Made by a program: the position numbers and the translations under genes
Source of the DNA: UBA6107 sp964459385
GTDB lineage: Bacteria > Chloroflexota > Anaerolineae > Anaerolineales > Anaerolineaceae
DNA length: 64,000 bases
Assembly: GCA_964459385.1 (NCBI GenBank)
Contig: CAYWLG010000003.1
Location: 62,001-126,000 of the forward strand
Reading direction: 5' to 3'
Shown: piece after piece, positions 43,024 through 51,375 of the stretch
How the letters are laid out: every line of letters begins with the position of its first letter
Position numbering within the stretch: the stretch's first letter is position 1
The notes under the pieces: model-generated
Database searches by the model: none
Told to the model about the DNA's origin: nothing
The model's input: only the letters and a program-made list of their open reading frames with translations

Positions 43024-45939
43024 ATGACCCCCTCCAAAACTACGATCACTTTATCCGTCAACCGACAGAAACGCCAGGTAGAAGTTGGCACAGACGAGAA
43101 TTTGCGCGATGTGCTGCGGCGATTGTCGTATTTCAGTGTCAAAGATGGCTGCGACGATGGCACCTGTGGCATCTGCACCGTGCTGCTGGATGGCAAGGCG
43201 ATTCGCAGTTGCCGTTATAAAGCCGTAGACGTGAGCGGGCAGGAGATCACCACCCTGGAAGGAATTGCCGATAAAGAGCTGCATGCCTTGCAGCGCGCCT
43301 TCATCGACGCAGGGGCCAGCCAATGCGGCATTTGCACACCGGGCCAGATCCTTACCGCCAAGGCGCTGCTGGATAGCAACCCCAACCCCAGCGATGCCGA
43401 GATCCGCCAAGCCATGAACGCGGTGCTGTGCCGCTGCACGGGTTACATCCGCATCATTGAAGCCATTCAACATGCCGCTGCCGAACTGCGCGGGGAACCA
43501 ATACCCGTTGTCAAGCAGATCAATTTGCCCCTACCGGCTGATACGCGCAAAATGGAGCTGCCGGCAGCATATTACCGCCGCGACGGATCACGCAACTCGC
43601 TGCCACCACTGATCTACACGCCTGAAGGGTTCCCGCTCACCACAGTAGTGGGCAGTTCAGAACCCAAAGTGGATGGCGAAAAGCTGGTGCGCGGCAAGCC
43701 CGTCTACACCGACGATATGCACATGGAAGGCATGCTCTACGGTGCACTGCTCACCAGTCCGCACGCCCATGCCCTCATCAAGAAAATCGACGCCGGCAAA
43801 GCGCGCGCCTTGCCGGGCGTACACGCCGTGCTCACCTGGCAGGATATTCCGCGCATCAAATATGCCAGCGGCGGGCAAAGTTACCCGCAGCCACTACCGT
43901 ATGACCAGGTCGTACTGGATAACAAGGTGCGTCACGTGGGGGATCGCGTGGCCGTGGTGGCCGCCGAAACGCTCGAACTGGCCGAAGAAGCATTGAAGTT
44001 GATCGAAGTTGAGTATGAGCTGCTGCCGGTGGTGATGGACCCCGAAGAAGCCATGAAAGAGGGTGCTCCCATTATCCACGATGAGGCGGATACAGTGGGC
44101 ATCTACGACCGCGCCCATAACATCGTACAGCACATCGAGGCCCAGTGCGGCGATGTAGACAAGGCTTTTGGCGAGGCCGATCAAGTATATGAGGCCCAAT
44201 ATCGCACCCAACGTCAACAGCACGCCCATCTGGAGCCGCACGTGTGCATCACCTGGTGGGATGAAGATCAGCGTTTGATGATCCGTACCAGCACCCAGGT
44301 GCCCTTCCACGTGCGCCGCATGATCGCCCCACTCATCAACCTGCCCATCAAGCGCATCCGTGTGGTCAAACCGCGCATTGGCGGCGGTTTCGGCAACAAG
44401 CAGGAGATGCTGCTCGAAGACCTGTGCGCACATCTCACCCTTGCCACCGGGCGCCCGGTGCGCATGCAGTATACCCGCGAACAGGAATTCACCAGTTCAC
44501 GCAGCCGCCACCCCGAGATCATGAACTACAAAGTGGCCGTGAAAGACGGCAAAGTGACCGCCACCGAGTTGTATCTCATCGGCGATACGGGCGCCTATGG
44601 CACCCATTCGATCACCGTCAACATGGTAGGCGGTTTTAAGGGACTGACCCTTTACAACAACCCCAACATGCGCTTTAAAGCGGATGTGGCTTACACCAAT
44701 GCTTCGCCTTCGGGCGCCTTCCGCGGCTATGGCTCAATGCAGTGCGAATATGGCATCGAGGTCTGCATGGCCGAAGTGGCCCATCAGATCGGCATGGATG
44801 AAGTGGAATTCAAGCGCCAGAACTGGATCAAGGTGGGTGACCCCATGTATCTGTCTTCTGACCTGGGCGAGGGGCGCAACGGTTCTGCCCAGACCATGCA
44901 AAGCTCGGCCCTCGAAGAATGCGTCAACATCGGGCTGCAGGCGACCGATTTTTATCGAAAACGGGCCGAATACGAGCAGCAAAGCGGCAAAGTGCGCAAG
45001 GGCATCGGTTTGGCCGTCAGCATTCACGGTTCCTCCATTGCCGGGTTGGATATGGCCGGCGCGTCGATCAAAATGAACGATGATGGCTCCTTCAACCTGC
45101 TCATCGGCGCCACCGATCTGGGCACCGGCTCTGACACCATTCTGGCACAGATGGCCGCCGAAGAGTTGGGCGTGCCAGTGGAAGACATCATCGTTTATTC
45201 GTCGGATACCGATATGACCCCCTTCGACAAGGGCGCCTATGCCAGCAGCACCACTTATCTGAGTGGTCTAGCCGTGCAAAAAACTGCCCGCCTGGTAGCC
45301 GAGCAGGTGCGCGCCCAGGCTGCCGCAATGCTCGAAGTTGCCGACCCAACCACGCTGAAGCTGGCCAACCGCAAAGTGACCGCCCCCGATGGGCGCTCTG
45401 TGACCCTCGAAGAAGTGGGCTTGAGCAGTCTGCACATGCTCAATCAGCATCAGATCATGGCCACCAGTTCTGAGCTGAGCCAAAACAGTCCTCCGCCCAC
45501 GGCCGCCCAATTTGCCGAAATTTCGCTGGATACTGAAACCGGCAAGGTGAGCGTGGACCGTCTGCTCATCATGATGGACTGCGGCCGGGTCATCAACCCG
45601 CGCACGGCCTCCGGCCAGGTGGAGGGCGGCATGGCGCAGGGGTTGGGTTTTGCCCTGAGCGAAGAAATGACCTATGACGAGGATGGGCAGCCTAAAGTGA
45701 GAGCGCTCGGCGCCTACCATCTGCCGCGCATCAAAGACATTCCGCTCCTGGACGTGATCTTTGTGCAGACCAATGAGCCCAGCGGACCTTACGGCGCCAA
45801 ATCGGTCTCAGAGATCTCAATTGACGGCGTTGCTCCCGCCATTGCCAGCGCCATTCACAACGCCACCGGGGTATGGATGCGCCAACTACCCTACACCCCA
45901 GAGCGTGTTCTCAAGAACCTGCACGAAGCGGAAGGATAA
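43024..45939 (+). CDS. Molybdopterin hydroxylase with fused 2Fe-2S domain (xanthine dehydrogenase/aldehyde oxidase family)
   Basis: 971 residues. An N-terminal plant-type 2Fe-2S domain has C43, C48, C51 and C63; the second 2Fe-2S domain has C101, C104, C136 and C138. The large Mo-binding part follows (IGGGFGNKQE, SGAFRGYGSMQCEYG) with the catalytic glutamate in YGAKSVSEIS near the C-terminus. No FAD domain lies between, as in Desulfovibrio aldehyde oxidoreductase and some purine hydroxylases. The electron acceptor is therefore not FAD within the same chain. GGAAAGG precedes the ATG. No maturation or FAD-subunit genes are nearby. Substrate (aldehyde, purine or other heterocycle) is unknown. 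Confidence 0.88.
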   Translation: MTPSKTTITLSVNRQKRQVEVGTDENLRDVLRRLSYFSVKDGCDDGTCGICTVLLDGKAIRSCRYKAVDVSGQEITTLEGIADKELHALQRAFIDAGASQCGICTPGQILTAKALLDSNPNPSDAEIRQAMNAVLCRCTGYIRIIEAIQHAAAELRGEPIPVVKQINLPLPADTRKMELPAAYYRRDGSRNSLPPLIYTPEGFPLTTVVGSSEPKVDGEKLVRGKPVYTDDMHMEGMLYGALLTSPHAHALIKKIDAGKARALPGVHAVLTWQDIPRIKYASGGQSYPQPLPYDQVVLDNKVRHVGDRVAVVAAETLELAEEALKLIEVEYELLPVVMDPEEAMKEGAPIIHDEADTVGIYDRAHNIVQHIEAQCGDVDKAFGEADQVYEAQYRTQRQQHAHLEPHVCITWWDEDQRLMIRTSTQVPFHVRRMIAPLINLPIKRIRVVKPRIGGGFGNKQEMLLEDLCAHLTLATGRPVRMQYTREQEFTSSRSRHPEIMNYKVAVKDGKVTATELYLIGDTGAYGTHSITVNMVGGFKGLTLYNNPNMRFKADVAYTNASPSGAFRGYGSMQCEYGIEVCMAEVAHQIGMDEVEFKRQNWIKVGDPMYLSSDLGEGRNGSAQTMQSSALEECVNIGLQATDFYRKRAEYEQQSGKVRKGIGLAVSIHGSSIAGLDMAGASIKMNDDGSFNLLIGATDLGTGSDTILAQMAAEELGVPVEDIIVYSSDTDMTPFDKGAYASSTTYLSGLAVQKTARLVAEQVRAQAAAMLEVADPTTLKLANRKVTAPDGRSVTLEEVGLSSLHMLNQHQIMATSSELSQNSPPPTAAQFAEISLDTETGKVSVDRLLIMMDCGRVINPRTASGQVEGGMAQGLGFALSEEMTYDEDGQPKVRALGAYHLPRIKDIPLLDVIFVQTNEPSGPYGAKSVSEISIDGVAPAIASAIHNATGVWMRQLPYTPERVLKNLHEAEG

Positions 45940-45962
45940 ACTCGTTCACTTGCTAAAAATAT

Positions 45963-45991
45963 GCCCCCGGTTCAAATAGCGAACCGGGGGC
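45963..45991 (+). terminator. Terminator-like hairpin after the molybdenum hydroxylase gene
   Basis: GCCCCCGGTTC (45963-45973) pairs perfectly with GAACCGGGGGC (45981-45991), an 11-bp stem with a 7-base loop, but with only a weak T-rich tail. It lies between convergent genes. Confidence 0.7.
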
Positions 45992-46015
45992 TGTATCCTA
46001 TAGGAGGAGAAACGA

Positions 46016-46663
46016 CTAAGGCTGCACCAGCTTCCAGGCAGTGGTGAAACCAAAGTTGTGTTTCATCTGTAGGGTAATGCCGAGCAGGGCCATGGCTTCA
46101 AGTTCACGGGCGCGCAGCAGTGGGCCGGCATCGATGGCCACCAACCCGCCATCCGTGACCAACTCAGAGACCACCTTTTTAGCCTCTTCATCATCACCGG
46201 CGATAAACACATCCAACGGGGTACCGCTCACATTGCCATTCACCAGCGTGCCGGCGAAAGTGGTATTGAAGGCCTTCACCACTTTGGCCCCCTTGGCGGC
46301 CACCTGGGCCAATTCTTCAGCCGAGGATGAACCGGGGGCGGTGGCCAGGCCGTCATAGGTGGCGTTGAGCGGATTGGCGATATCCACCACCACTTTGCCG
46401 CTTAATTTCTCGCCCAGTGCTTTGGCAATTTCAGCGTTGACCCCATACCAGACTGCCAACACGACCACATCGCCGGGCACTAAGTTTTCCAGGCTGGCGG
46501 TGCTCACTTTGGCGTCTTTGCGAGCCAGACCGCGCAGTTCTGTGGCCAGATTCTCGGCCGATTCGCTGTTTTGATCCACAATCGTCACCGAATGGCCACC
46601 ACTGACCATGCGAGTGCCAATTCCGCGACCCATATTGCCTGCACCAATAATTGTTACGTTCAT
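46016..46663 (-). CDS. F420H2:NADP oxidoreductase-like (NpdG-type) NAD(P)-binding protein
   Basis: 215 residues with a Rossmann start IIGAGNMGRGIGTRM and the family segments VVLAVWYGVNAEI, VVVDIANPLNATY, KAFNTTFAGTLV and a C-terminal ELEAMALLGITLQMKH. This is the NADPH-dependent F420 reductase (NpdG)-like group, though many members outside F420 organisms are of unknown substrate. It is divergent from an HxlR regulator with overlapping promoters, so it is the likely target. Confidence 0.85.
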   Translation of the reverse strand: MNVTIIGAGNMGRGIGTRMVSGGHSVTIVDQNSESAENLATELRGLARKDAKVSTASLENLVPGDVVVLAVWYGVNAEIAKALGEKLSGKVVVDIANPLNATYDGLATAPGSSSAEELAQVAAKGAKVVKAFNTTFAGTLVNGNVSGTPLDVFIAGDDEEAKKVVSELVTDGGLVAIDAGPLLRARELEAMALLGITLQMKHNFGFTTAWKLVQP

Positions 46664-46700
46664 CAGAGTTCTCCTGTTTAGTATAGATATATTACTTACT

Positions 46701-46715
46701 TACTATTTTATAGTA
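46701..46715. promoter_or_regulatory. Candidate HxlR operator palindrome
   Basis: TACTAT-TTT-ATAGTA is a perfect inverted repeat located at the expected transcription start of the NpdG-like gene, in the region it shares with the divergent HxlR gene. Two further ACTAT half-sites follow at 46731 and 46736. Confidence 0.6.
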
Positions 46716-46717
46716 AT

Positions 46718-46746
46718 ATATTAGCATGATACTATACTATTGTCAA
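46718..46746 (-). promoter_or_regulatory. Candidate promoter of the NpdG-like gene
   Basis: On the minus strand, a perfect TTGACA (46741-46746), 17 bases and TAATAT (46718-46723). It overlaps the -35 box of the HxlR promoter on the other strand. Confidence 0.65.
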
Positions 46747-46768
46747 GTAACTTTAATAAAGTTATAAT
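46740..46768 (+). promoter_or_regulatory. Candidate promoter of the HxlR gene
   Basis: TTGTCA (46740-46745), 17 bases and a perfect TATAAT (46763-46768), 20 bases before the HxlR ATG. Its -35 box lies on the same bases as the -35 box of the divergent promoter. Confidence 0.65.
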
Positions 46769-46788
46769 AAAAGAAAGGATGTGACAAA

Positions 46789-47100
46789 ATGGAAGCTACC
46801 CTAAAAGAAGAAAAATGCCCGGTGGAGGCCATCTCCGAGATTATCGGGCGAAAATGGGTCTCGCTGATCTTGCGCGACCTGGCAAATGGGCCACAGCGTT
46901 TCGGCCAACTGGAGCATTCCATCAAAGCCAGCCCGCGCATTCTTTCGATGCGCCTGCAAGAGCTCGAAAGTGATGGGCTGATCTCACGCCAGGTTTTTGC
47001 CGAGGTGCCCCCGCGCACCGAATACACCCTCACCGACCGGGGCAAGCTGCTCCTCCCACTCATTGATGCCATGCGCCAGGTTGGTCAGAATTTCATTTAA
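46789..47100 (+). CDS. HxlR-family transcriptional regulator
   Basis: 103 residues of the HxlR winged helix: CPVEAISEIIGRKWVSLILRDL, the recognition region PRILSMRLQELESDGLISRQV and the wing PPRTEYTLTDRG. Members often sense reactive carbonyls or redox through the N-terminal cysteine (here C10). It faces the NpdG-like gene and probably regulates both. Confidence 0.9.
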   Translation: MEATLKEEKCPVEAISEIIGRKWVSLILRDLANGPQRFGQLEHSIKASPRILSMRLQELESDGLISRQVFAEVPPRTEYTLTDRGKLLLPLIDAMRQVGQNFI

Positions 47101-47121
47101 CTCATTTGCGCTCACCTTCAC

Positions 47122-47159
47122 AAAGCGGACCCTGTTTGAACTTTAGGGTTCGCTTTTTA
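47122..47159 (+). terminator. Rho-independent terminator after the HxlR gene
   Basis: AAGCGGACCCT pairs with AGGGTTCGCTT (one G-T wobble) around a ~10-base loop and runs into TTTTTAA. Confidence 0.75.
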
Positions 47160-47263
47160 ATTCGTGACAGAAAAGCCCTCCGACTCGTTTACAATTAACA
47201 GGTGTCTCACTGACACAGCGCAGGTTGCTTCGTTGCGCCAACTTTTGAAATGAACAACAAAAA

Positions 47264-48505
47264 ATGAATAAACCTATTAAATTGACGATCAAAGTGTTTA
47301 TTGTGGCGGCTGTCGCTTTGCTGCTGCTTTCTGTGCTGGGTGCCTACTGGGTGGCCACCAATGTCTCTTTTGGCCGTTTGCCCGTCAGCCAGACCCAGCA
47401 AACCATCGGTTCACAGACCGCACTGGCCCAGGTGAAAGCCATCACCGATGAAGGCCAGATCACGCTGGGAGACCACACGCAAAACTACCAAACGCTGTCT
47501 GTTGAGATCTTGCAGGGGGATGCCAAAGGGCAGCAGTTCAGCCTCGATTTTGGCAAGACCCAGCTTCGTTCGGACGACTTTCGTTTCAAGGTGGGCGACA
47601 AATTGTATGTCACACAGGGCACGGCCCCCGATGGCACCGTGCGCGTTTATTACGCCGATTTCGACCGCTCGAAACCACTGATCATTCTGGCCGTCGTCTT
47701 TCTGCTGGCGATTCTCGTCATGGGGCGCTGGAAAGGTGCCGGCAGCCTGATCTCGCTGGCAATCAGCATGTTCATGATCATTGGCTACATCATCCCGCAC
47801 ATCCTCAACGGAGAAGACCCGGTGCGCGTCAGCATCATCGGCTCGGTGATCTTAATGGCAGTGACGCTTTACCTGACCTACGGCTGGAACCTCAAGACCC
47901 ATTCTTCTGTCATTTCGATGGGATTCTCCCTGCTGCTCACCGGAGGGCTGGCGGCGCTCTTCGTCACCCTCAGCCGCCTCAACGGCTACGGGGATGAGAA
48001 CGCCCTTTACCTGATCCAGCTCTCTTCGGTGCAGATCAACCCACAGGGGCTGCTGCTGGGCGGCATCATCATCGGTACGCTGGGGGTGCTCGATGACCTG
48101 GTTACCTCACAATCGGCCGCCGTGGTGGAAATTCACAATGCCAACCCGACCCTGAACTTTATCGAAACGTTCAAGCGCGCCATCAACATCGGGCAAGACC
48201 ACGTGGCCGCCACGGTGAACACACTGGTGCTCTCCTATACTGGTGCCTCACTGCCCCTGCTGCTGGTGTTCACGCTGGGCAACGGCGCCTATCAATACCT
48301 GTTTAATTCCGAGATACTCGCCGAAGAGATCGTGCGTACCCTGGTGGGCTCGATCGGCCTGGTGGCGGCCGTGCCGATATCCACCCTGGTGGCCAGTTTC
48401 ATCATCGTCAATCAGGACCGCCTCAACCGTCTGGGCGAGTGGCGTGTTCTGCTGGGCGCCGGCACCGAAACGGATGGAGGAGAGTCATGGCATCATCATC
48501 ACTAG
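47264..48505 (+). CDS. YibE/F-family membrane protein
   Basis: 413 residues: a membrane anchor (~10-30), an external beta domain (~40-135, VKAITDEGQITLGD and FKVGDKLYVTQG), then seven or so membrane segments with the YibE/F core LGGIIIGTLGVLDDLVTSQSA (residues ~265-285) and INIGQDHVAATVNTLVLSY. The function is unknown; small-molecule transport is proposed for the family. The C-terminus ends in WHHHH because the last codons overlap the start of the adenosine deaminase gene by 19 bases in another frame. Confidence 0.88.
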   Translation: MNKPIKLTIKVFIVAAVALLLLSVLGAYWVATNVSFGRLPVSQTQQTIGSQTALAQVKAITDEGQITLGDHTQNYQTLSVEILQGDAKGQQFSLDFGKTQLRSDDFRFKVGDKLYVTQGTAPDGTVRVYYADFDRSKPLIILAVVFLLAILVMGRWKGAGSLISLAISMFMIIGYIIPHILNGEDPVRVSIIGSVILMAVTLYLTYGWNLKTHSSVISMGFSLLLTGGLAALFVTLSRLNGYGDENALYLIQLSSVQINPQGLLLGGIIIGTLGVLDDLVTSQSAAVVEIHNANPTLNFIETFKRAINIGQDHVAATVNTLVLSYTGASLPLLLVFTLGNGAYQYLFNSEILAEEIVRTLVGSIGLVAAVPISTLVASFIIVNQDRLNRLGEWRVLLGAGTETDGGESWHHHH

Positions 48506-49497
48506 AATGGCTGCAAGCGCTGCCCAAAGCCGAGTTACATCTGCACATCGAGGGCGCCATTCCGCTGGAGACCCTGTGGCAGTTGGCGAACAAGTATGGC
48601 GGTGACCCCGAAGTGCCCAATTTGCAAGCGTTGCAGGCCAAGTTTCAGTATTCAGATTTCCCGCACTTCCTTGAGACCTGGTATTGGAAAAACCGCTTCA
48701 TCCGCGAGTATGAAGATTTCACCTTTTTTGCCGAAGCCATTGCCCGCGATCTGAAAGCTCAGAACATCCGCTACGTTGAGGCTTTCTACTCGCCGGGCGA
48801 TTTTGAGCGCTTCGGCTTAAAACCGCAGCCGATCACGCAAGCCCTGCGCGCCGGTCTGGACAAGGTGTCCGAGGTGCGTGTGCAGCTCATCGCCGACTTG
48901 GTGCGCGACCGCGAACCCGAAAAAGCCACCCTCACCCTGCACGAGATCAACGAAGTGCGCGATCAGGGGGTCATCGGCATCGGTCTGGGCGGCTCTGAAC
49001 ACAACTACCCGGCCCAAATGTTCGAGCAGGTCTTTGAGGAGGCACGCCGCATGGGGCTGCACACCACCGCCCACGCCGGTGAGGCTTCGGGTGCCGCAAG
49101 CGTGCGTGCCGCCGTGGAAGTGCTCAAGGTAGAGCGCATCGGTCATGGCATCCGCGCCATCGAAGACCCTGAGCTGGTGAAATTGCTGGCCGAGAGGCAG
49201 GTTCCACTGGAAGTCTGTCCCATTTCCAACCTGTGCACGGGCGTGGTCAAGACCATGACTGAACACCCCATCCGGCGTTTGTATGATGCCGGCGTTTTCA
49301 TCACCATCAACACGGACGACCCCAAGATGTTCAATAATTCGCTGGCTCAGGAATATGCTGCTTTGATGGACACCTTCGGTTTCAGCCAGGCACAAATTCA
49401 GGACCTGATCCTGGCGGGCATTGAGGCCAGTTGGCTTGCGCCGCAGGAGAAATTGATCTATAAAAAAGAATGTCAATCCAGCCCTGCCTGGATCTAA
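48487..49497 (+). CDS. add: Adenosine deaminase
   Basis: 336 residues of the metal-dependent adenosine/adenine deaminase family. Zinc ligands appear in LPKAELHLHIEGA (HxH), TAHAGEASG and the C-terminal NTDDPKMF; the acid/base glutamate is in HAGEASG, and VERIGHGIRA supplies a further histidine. It deaminates adenosine to inosine in purine salvage. The ATG at 48487 has a strong GGAGGAG site; the longer frame is rejected because it runs inside the YibE/F gene. Confidence 0.92.
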   Translation: MASSSLEWLQALPKAELHLHIEGAIPLETLWQLANKYGGDPEVPNLQALQAKFQYSDFPHFLETWYWKNRFIREYEDFTFFAEAIARDLKAQNIRYVEAFYSPGDFERFGLKPQPITQALRAGLDKVSEVRVQLIADLVRDREPEKATLTLHEINEVRDQGVIGIGLGGSEHNYPAQMFEQVFEEARRMGLHTTAHAGEASGAASVRAAVEVLKVERIGHGIRAIEDPELVKLLAERQVPLEVCPISNLCTGVVKTMTEHPIRRLYDAGVFITINTDDPKMFNNSLAQEYAALMDTFGFSQAQIQDLILAGIEASWLAPQEKLIYKKECQSSPAWI

Positions 49498-49524
49498 ATT
49501 CATTCCAACGGGGGAAGAACCGGC

Positions 49525-50598
49525 ATGACAACACTACCCGAACCTGGCGAGACGATGAAACGCTCCATCCGGCAGCGCATGGACGTCAAAGACACGGAGG
49601 AATTGCTCGACATTTACGCCATCCAGGATGCATCCAGTTGGCTGCCCACCACCTTTGAAATCATCAAAACGATCCTCCTTGATCGCGGCTGGAGCGAGAG
49701 CGACCTGTTGAAGGAAGTGCAGGATCAAAAGAAAAAGCTGGAAGCAGAAGATGATGAATTTGAATATTTAGATTTTTCCAATATTGACTGGCAAAATGAT
49801 TCTGCCGATATGCTTTACCAGGAATTTGCCAAGATTGAAGACTTGAGCATTCTGACCTTTTTTTCAAACGACGAGGATGATCTTGAGGCATTGGCCGGAT
49901 CCGGCCCAGAGACCTTTAAATGTATCGCTTGTTCAAATGAAATTTCATGGAACGCTGAAGTATGCCCCTGTTGCGGGCTGGAACTGTACCCCGGGCATAG
50001 TTTGGCTGAATTCATGCTTTTGAAAGAAGAGCGCCTCAATCCAAAGGCAGAAGAATTTGCCGCCGAATTGCGTGAAATGCCAGACGATGAACTCAGGCAA
50101 ATGTGGCTTGAAATTGATCCGCTCGACTGGACATCTGCCGAACTGAAAGCTATTCATATTGTTTTTGCCGAGAGAAAAATTCACCTGCCATACCTGTTGG
50201 ATGCACCGGCTGATCTCGCGCAGCGTTTACCCTATTTTACTGAAGAGAGCCTAAACTTTCGCGGTGCCCCCGGTTACCGCTTGCGGCCCGGCAGATCTGG
50301 ATTGGACTACGTTGATCTCTATGCAGAATTGGGCCGTATTATGGGAACGCTCATCAAAACGCTGTTTCATCCAAAAGGCAGCATCAAGAACTTTGTGGCT
50401 ACTTTTCTGTTTTTGTTGCTTTCGGCCGCAGCTGCGATTGCCTACATTGATTTCTTTAGCCTGTCTGATAAAACATTGACGACCGTTGTTTTCCTTATAT
50501 ATGCTTATTTCACACTCTTGATCTCGCTATTTTTGTTTTCCCTGGGCATCACCCATGCGATTTATACTGTAGTGGAAGTTTTATTTCGTGATGAATAG
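49525..50598 (+). CDS. Membrane protein with a novel ~50-residue module and a zinc ribbon
   Basis: 357 residues. Residues 12-61 form the module KRSIRQRMDVKDTEELLDIY...LLDRGWSESDL, which recurs three times in the next gene. A C4 zinc ribbon follows (C133, C136, C147, C150). Residues 184-222 look like a degenerate second copy (MPDDELRQMWLEIDPLDW...VFAERKIHLP). The C-terminus has two membrane segments (~295-315 and ~325-350). No named family is recognised. A good GGGGAAG site precedes the ATG. It is followed after 9 bases by the related gene. Confidence 0.75.
   Translation: MTTLPEPGETMKRSIRQRMDVKDTEELLDIYAIQDASSWLPTTFEIIKTILLDRGWSESDLLKEVQDQKKKLEAEDDEFEYLDFSNIDWQNDSADMLYQEFAKIEDLSILTFFSNDEDDLEALAGSGPETFKCIACSNEISWNAEVCPCCGLELYPGHSLAEFMLLKEERLNPKAEEFAAELREMPDDELRQMWLEIDPLDWTSAELKAIHIVFAERKIHLPYLLDAPADLAQRLPYFTEESLNFRGAPGYRLRPGRSGLDYVDLYAELGRIMGTLIKTLFHPKGSIKNFVATFLFLLLSAAAAIAYIDFFSLSDKTLTTVVFLIYAYFTLLISLFLFSLGITHAIYTVVEVLFRDE
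49558..49707 (+). repeat. Module copy 1 of the TEELL-IY-HD-SW repeat
   Basis: Residues 12-61 of the first module protein. It shares the pattern TEELLxIYxxxDxxSWxPxTF and an ending of LLxRGW with copies in the downstream gene. The nucleotide sequence is also close to copy 2 at 50641, so the duplication looks fairly recent. Confidence 0.75.
50074..50190 (+). repeat. Degenerate module copy in the first module protein
   Basis: Residues ~184-222 keep the same order of features (DELRQMW, then a DPLDWTS aspartate/tryptophan pair, then IVFAERK), but with low identity. Assignment by eye. Confidence 0.45.
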
Positions 50599-50607
50599 GA
50601 ATTATAT

Positions 50608-51375
50608 ATGACTGGATTCACTGAATCTGATGAGATAATGAAACGCTCCATTCGGCAGCACATGGACGTCAAAAACACAGAAGAATTACTCTATATTTAT
50701 GCCGACCATGACAGTGAGAGCTGGATCCCTGAGACGTTCGATATCGTGAAGGCGATCTTGCTGGAGCGCGGCATCAGCGCCGCAGACCTTGCCGATCTCA
50801 GCCAGGAACGAATTGATGAATTAACCGGGAAACACTTCCACCCAAAAGAATCGTCCAAGAGAAAACAAGTGCCGGAATTTGAAAGCGAACAGTCCGCCAA
50901 CTTCAGCGTGGCGCAAAAAACCTATCTATACCAAAGTATGTTAAACAAAGACACCGATGAACTGCTCGATATTTACACCGAACACGACACCGGCAGTTGG
51001 GTACCGCAGGTTTTTGGCATCATTCAAGAAGTGTTGCGTGAACGCGGCTACAGCGATGAGGAGCTGCGCGACCTTTCGCCACTGCCGGTCATGAACGAAG
51101 AGGGAACCTATGACCTCGTTCCCACCAAAATGGAAAAACGTTACGTCACCAACCCCTCTACGCCGCAGGAAATTAAGAAAGCGGCCATTTGGCAGCGCAT
51201 GAGTACACTTGAGACAGAAGAATTGCTCAATATTTATGCTGCACACGACACTGATAGCTGGACGCCGCTCACCTTTGCAGTGGTAAGAGACCTGTTGATC
51301 GAACGCGGCTGGCCGGAAGACGAAGTGGACGATCTTATTCTGGCAGACAATGATGTTGAAGAAGAGGATGAATGA
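50608..51375 (+). CDS. Protein of three tandem copies of the ~50-residue module
   Basis: 255 residues made almost entirely of three modules (12-61, 103-153, 191-241) joined by charged linkers, with no membrane segment. Each has a TEELL/TDELL start, IYxxHDxxSWxPxxF core and LxERGxxxxEL end. The pattern suggests a small helical protein-binding unit. Function unknown. It sits 9 bases after the related membrane protein and overlaps the nucleotidyltransferase gene by 4 bases, so the three genes probably form an operon. Confidence 0.75.
   Translation: MTGFTESDEIMKRSIRQHMDVKNTEELLYIYADHDSESWIPETFDIVKAILLERGISAADLADLSQERIDELTGKHFHPKESSKRKQVPEFESEQSANFSVAQKTYLYQSMLNKDTDELLDIYTEHDTGSWVPQVFGIIQEVLRERGYSDEELRDLSPLPVMNEEGTYDLVPTKMEKRYVTNPSTPQEIKKAAIWQRMSTLETEELLNIYAAHDTDSWTPLTFAVVRDLLIERGWPEDEVDDLILADNDVEEEDE
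50641..50790 (+). repeat. Module copy 2
   Basis: Residues 12-61 of the three-module protein; begins KRSIRQHMDVKNTEELLYIY, nearly the same as copy 1. Confidence 0.75.
50914..51066 (+). repeat. Module copy 3
   Basis: Residues ~103-153; core TDELLDIYTEHDTGSWVP and end LRERGYSDEEL. Confidence 0.72.
51178..51330 (+). repeat. Module copy 4
   Basis: Residues ~191-241; core TEELLNIYAAHDTDSWTP and end LIERGWPEDEV. Confidence 0.72.
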
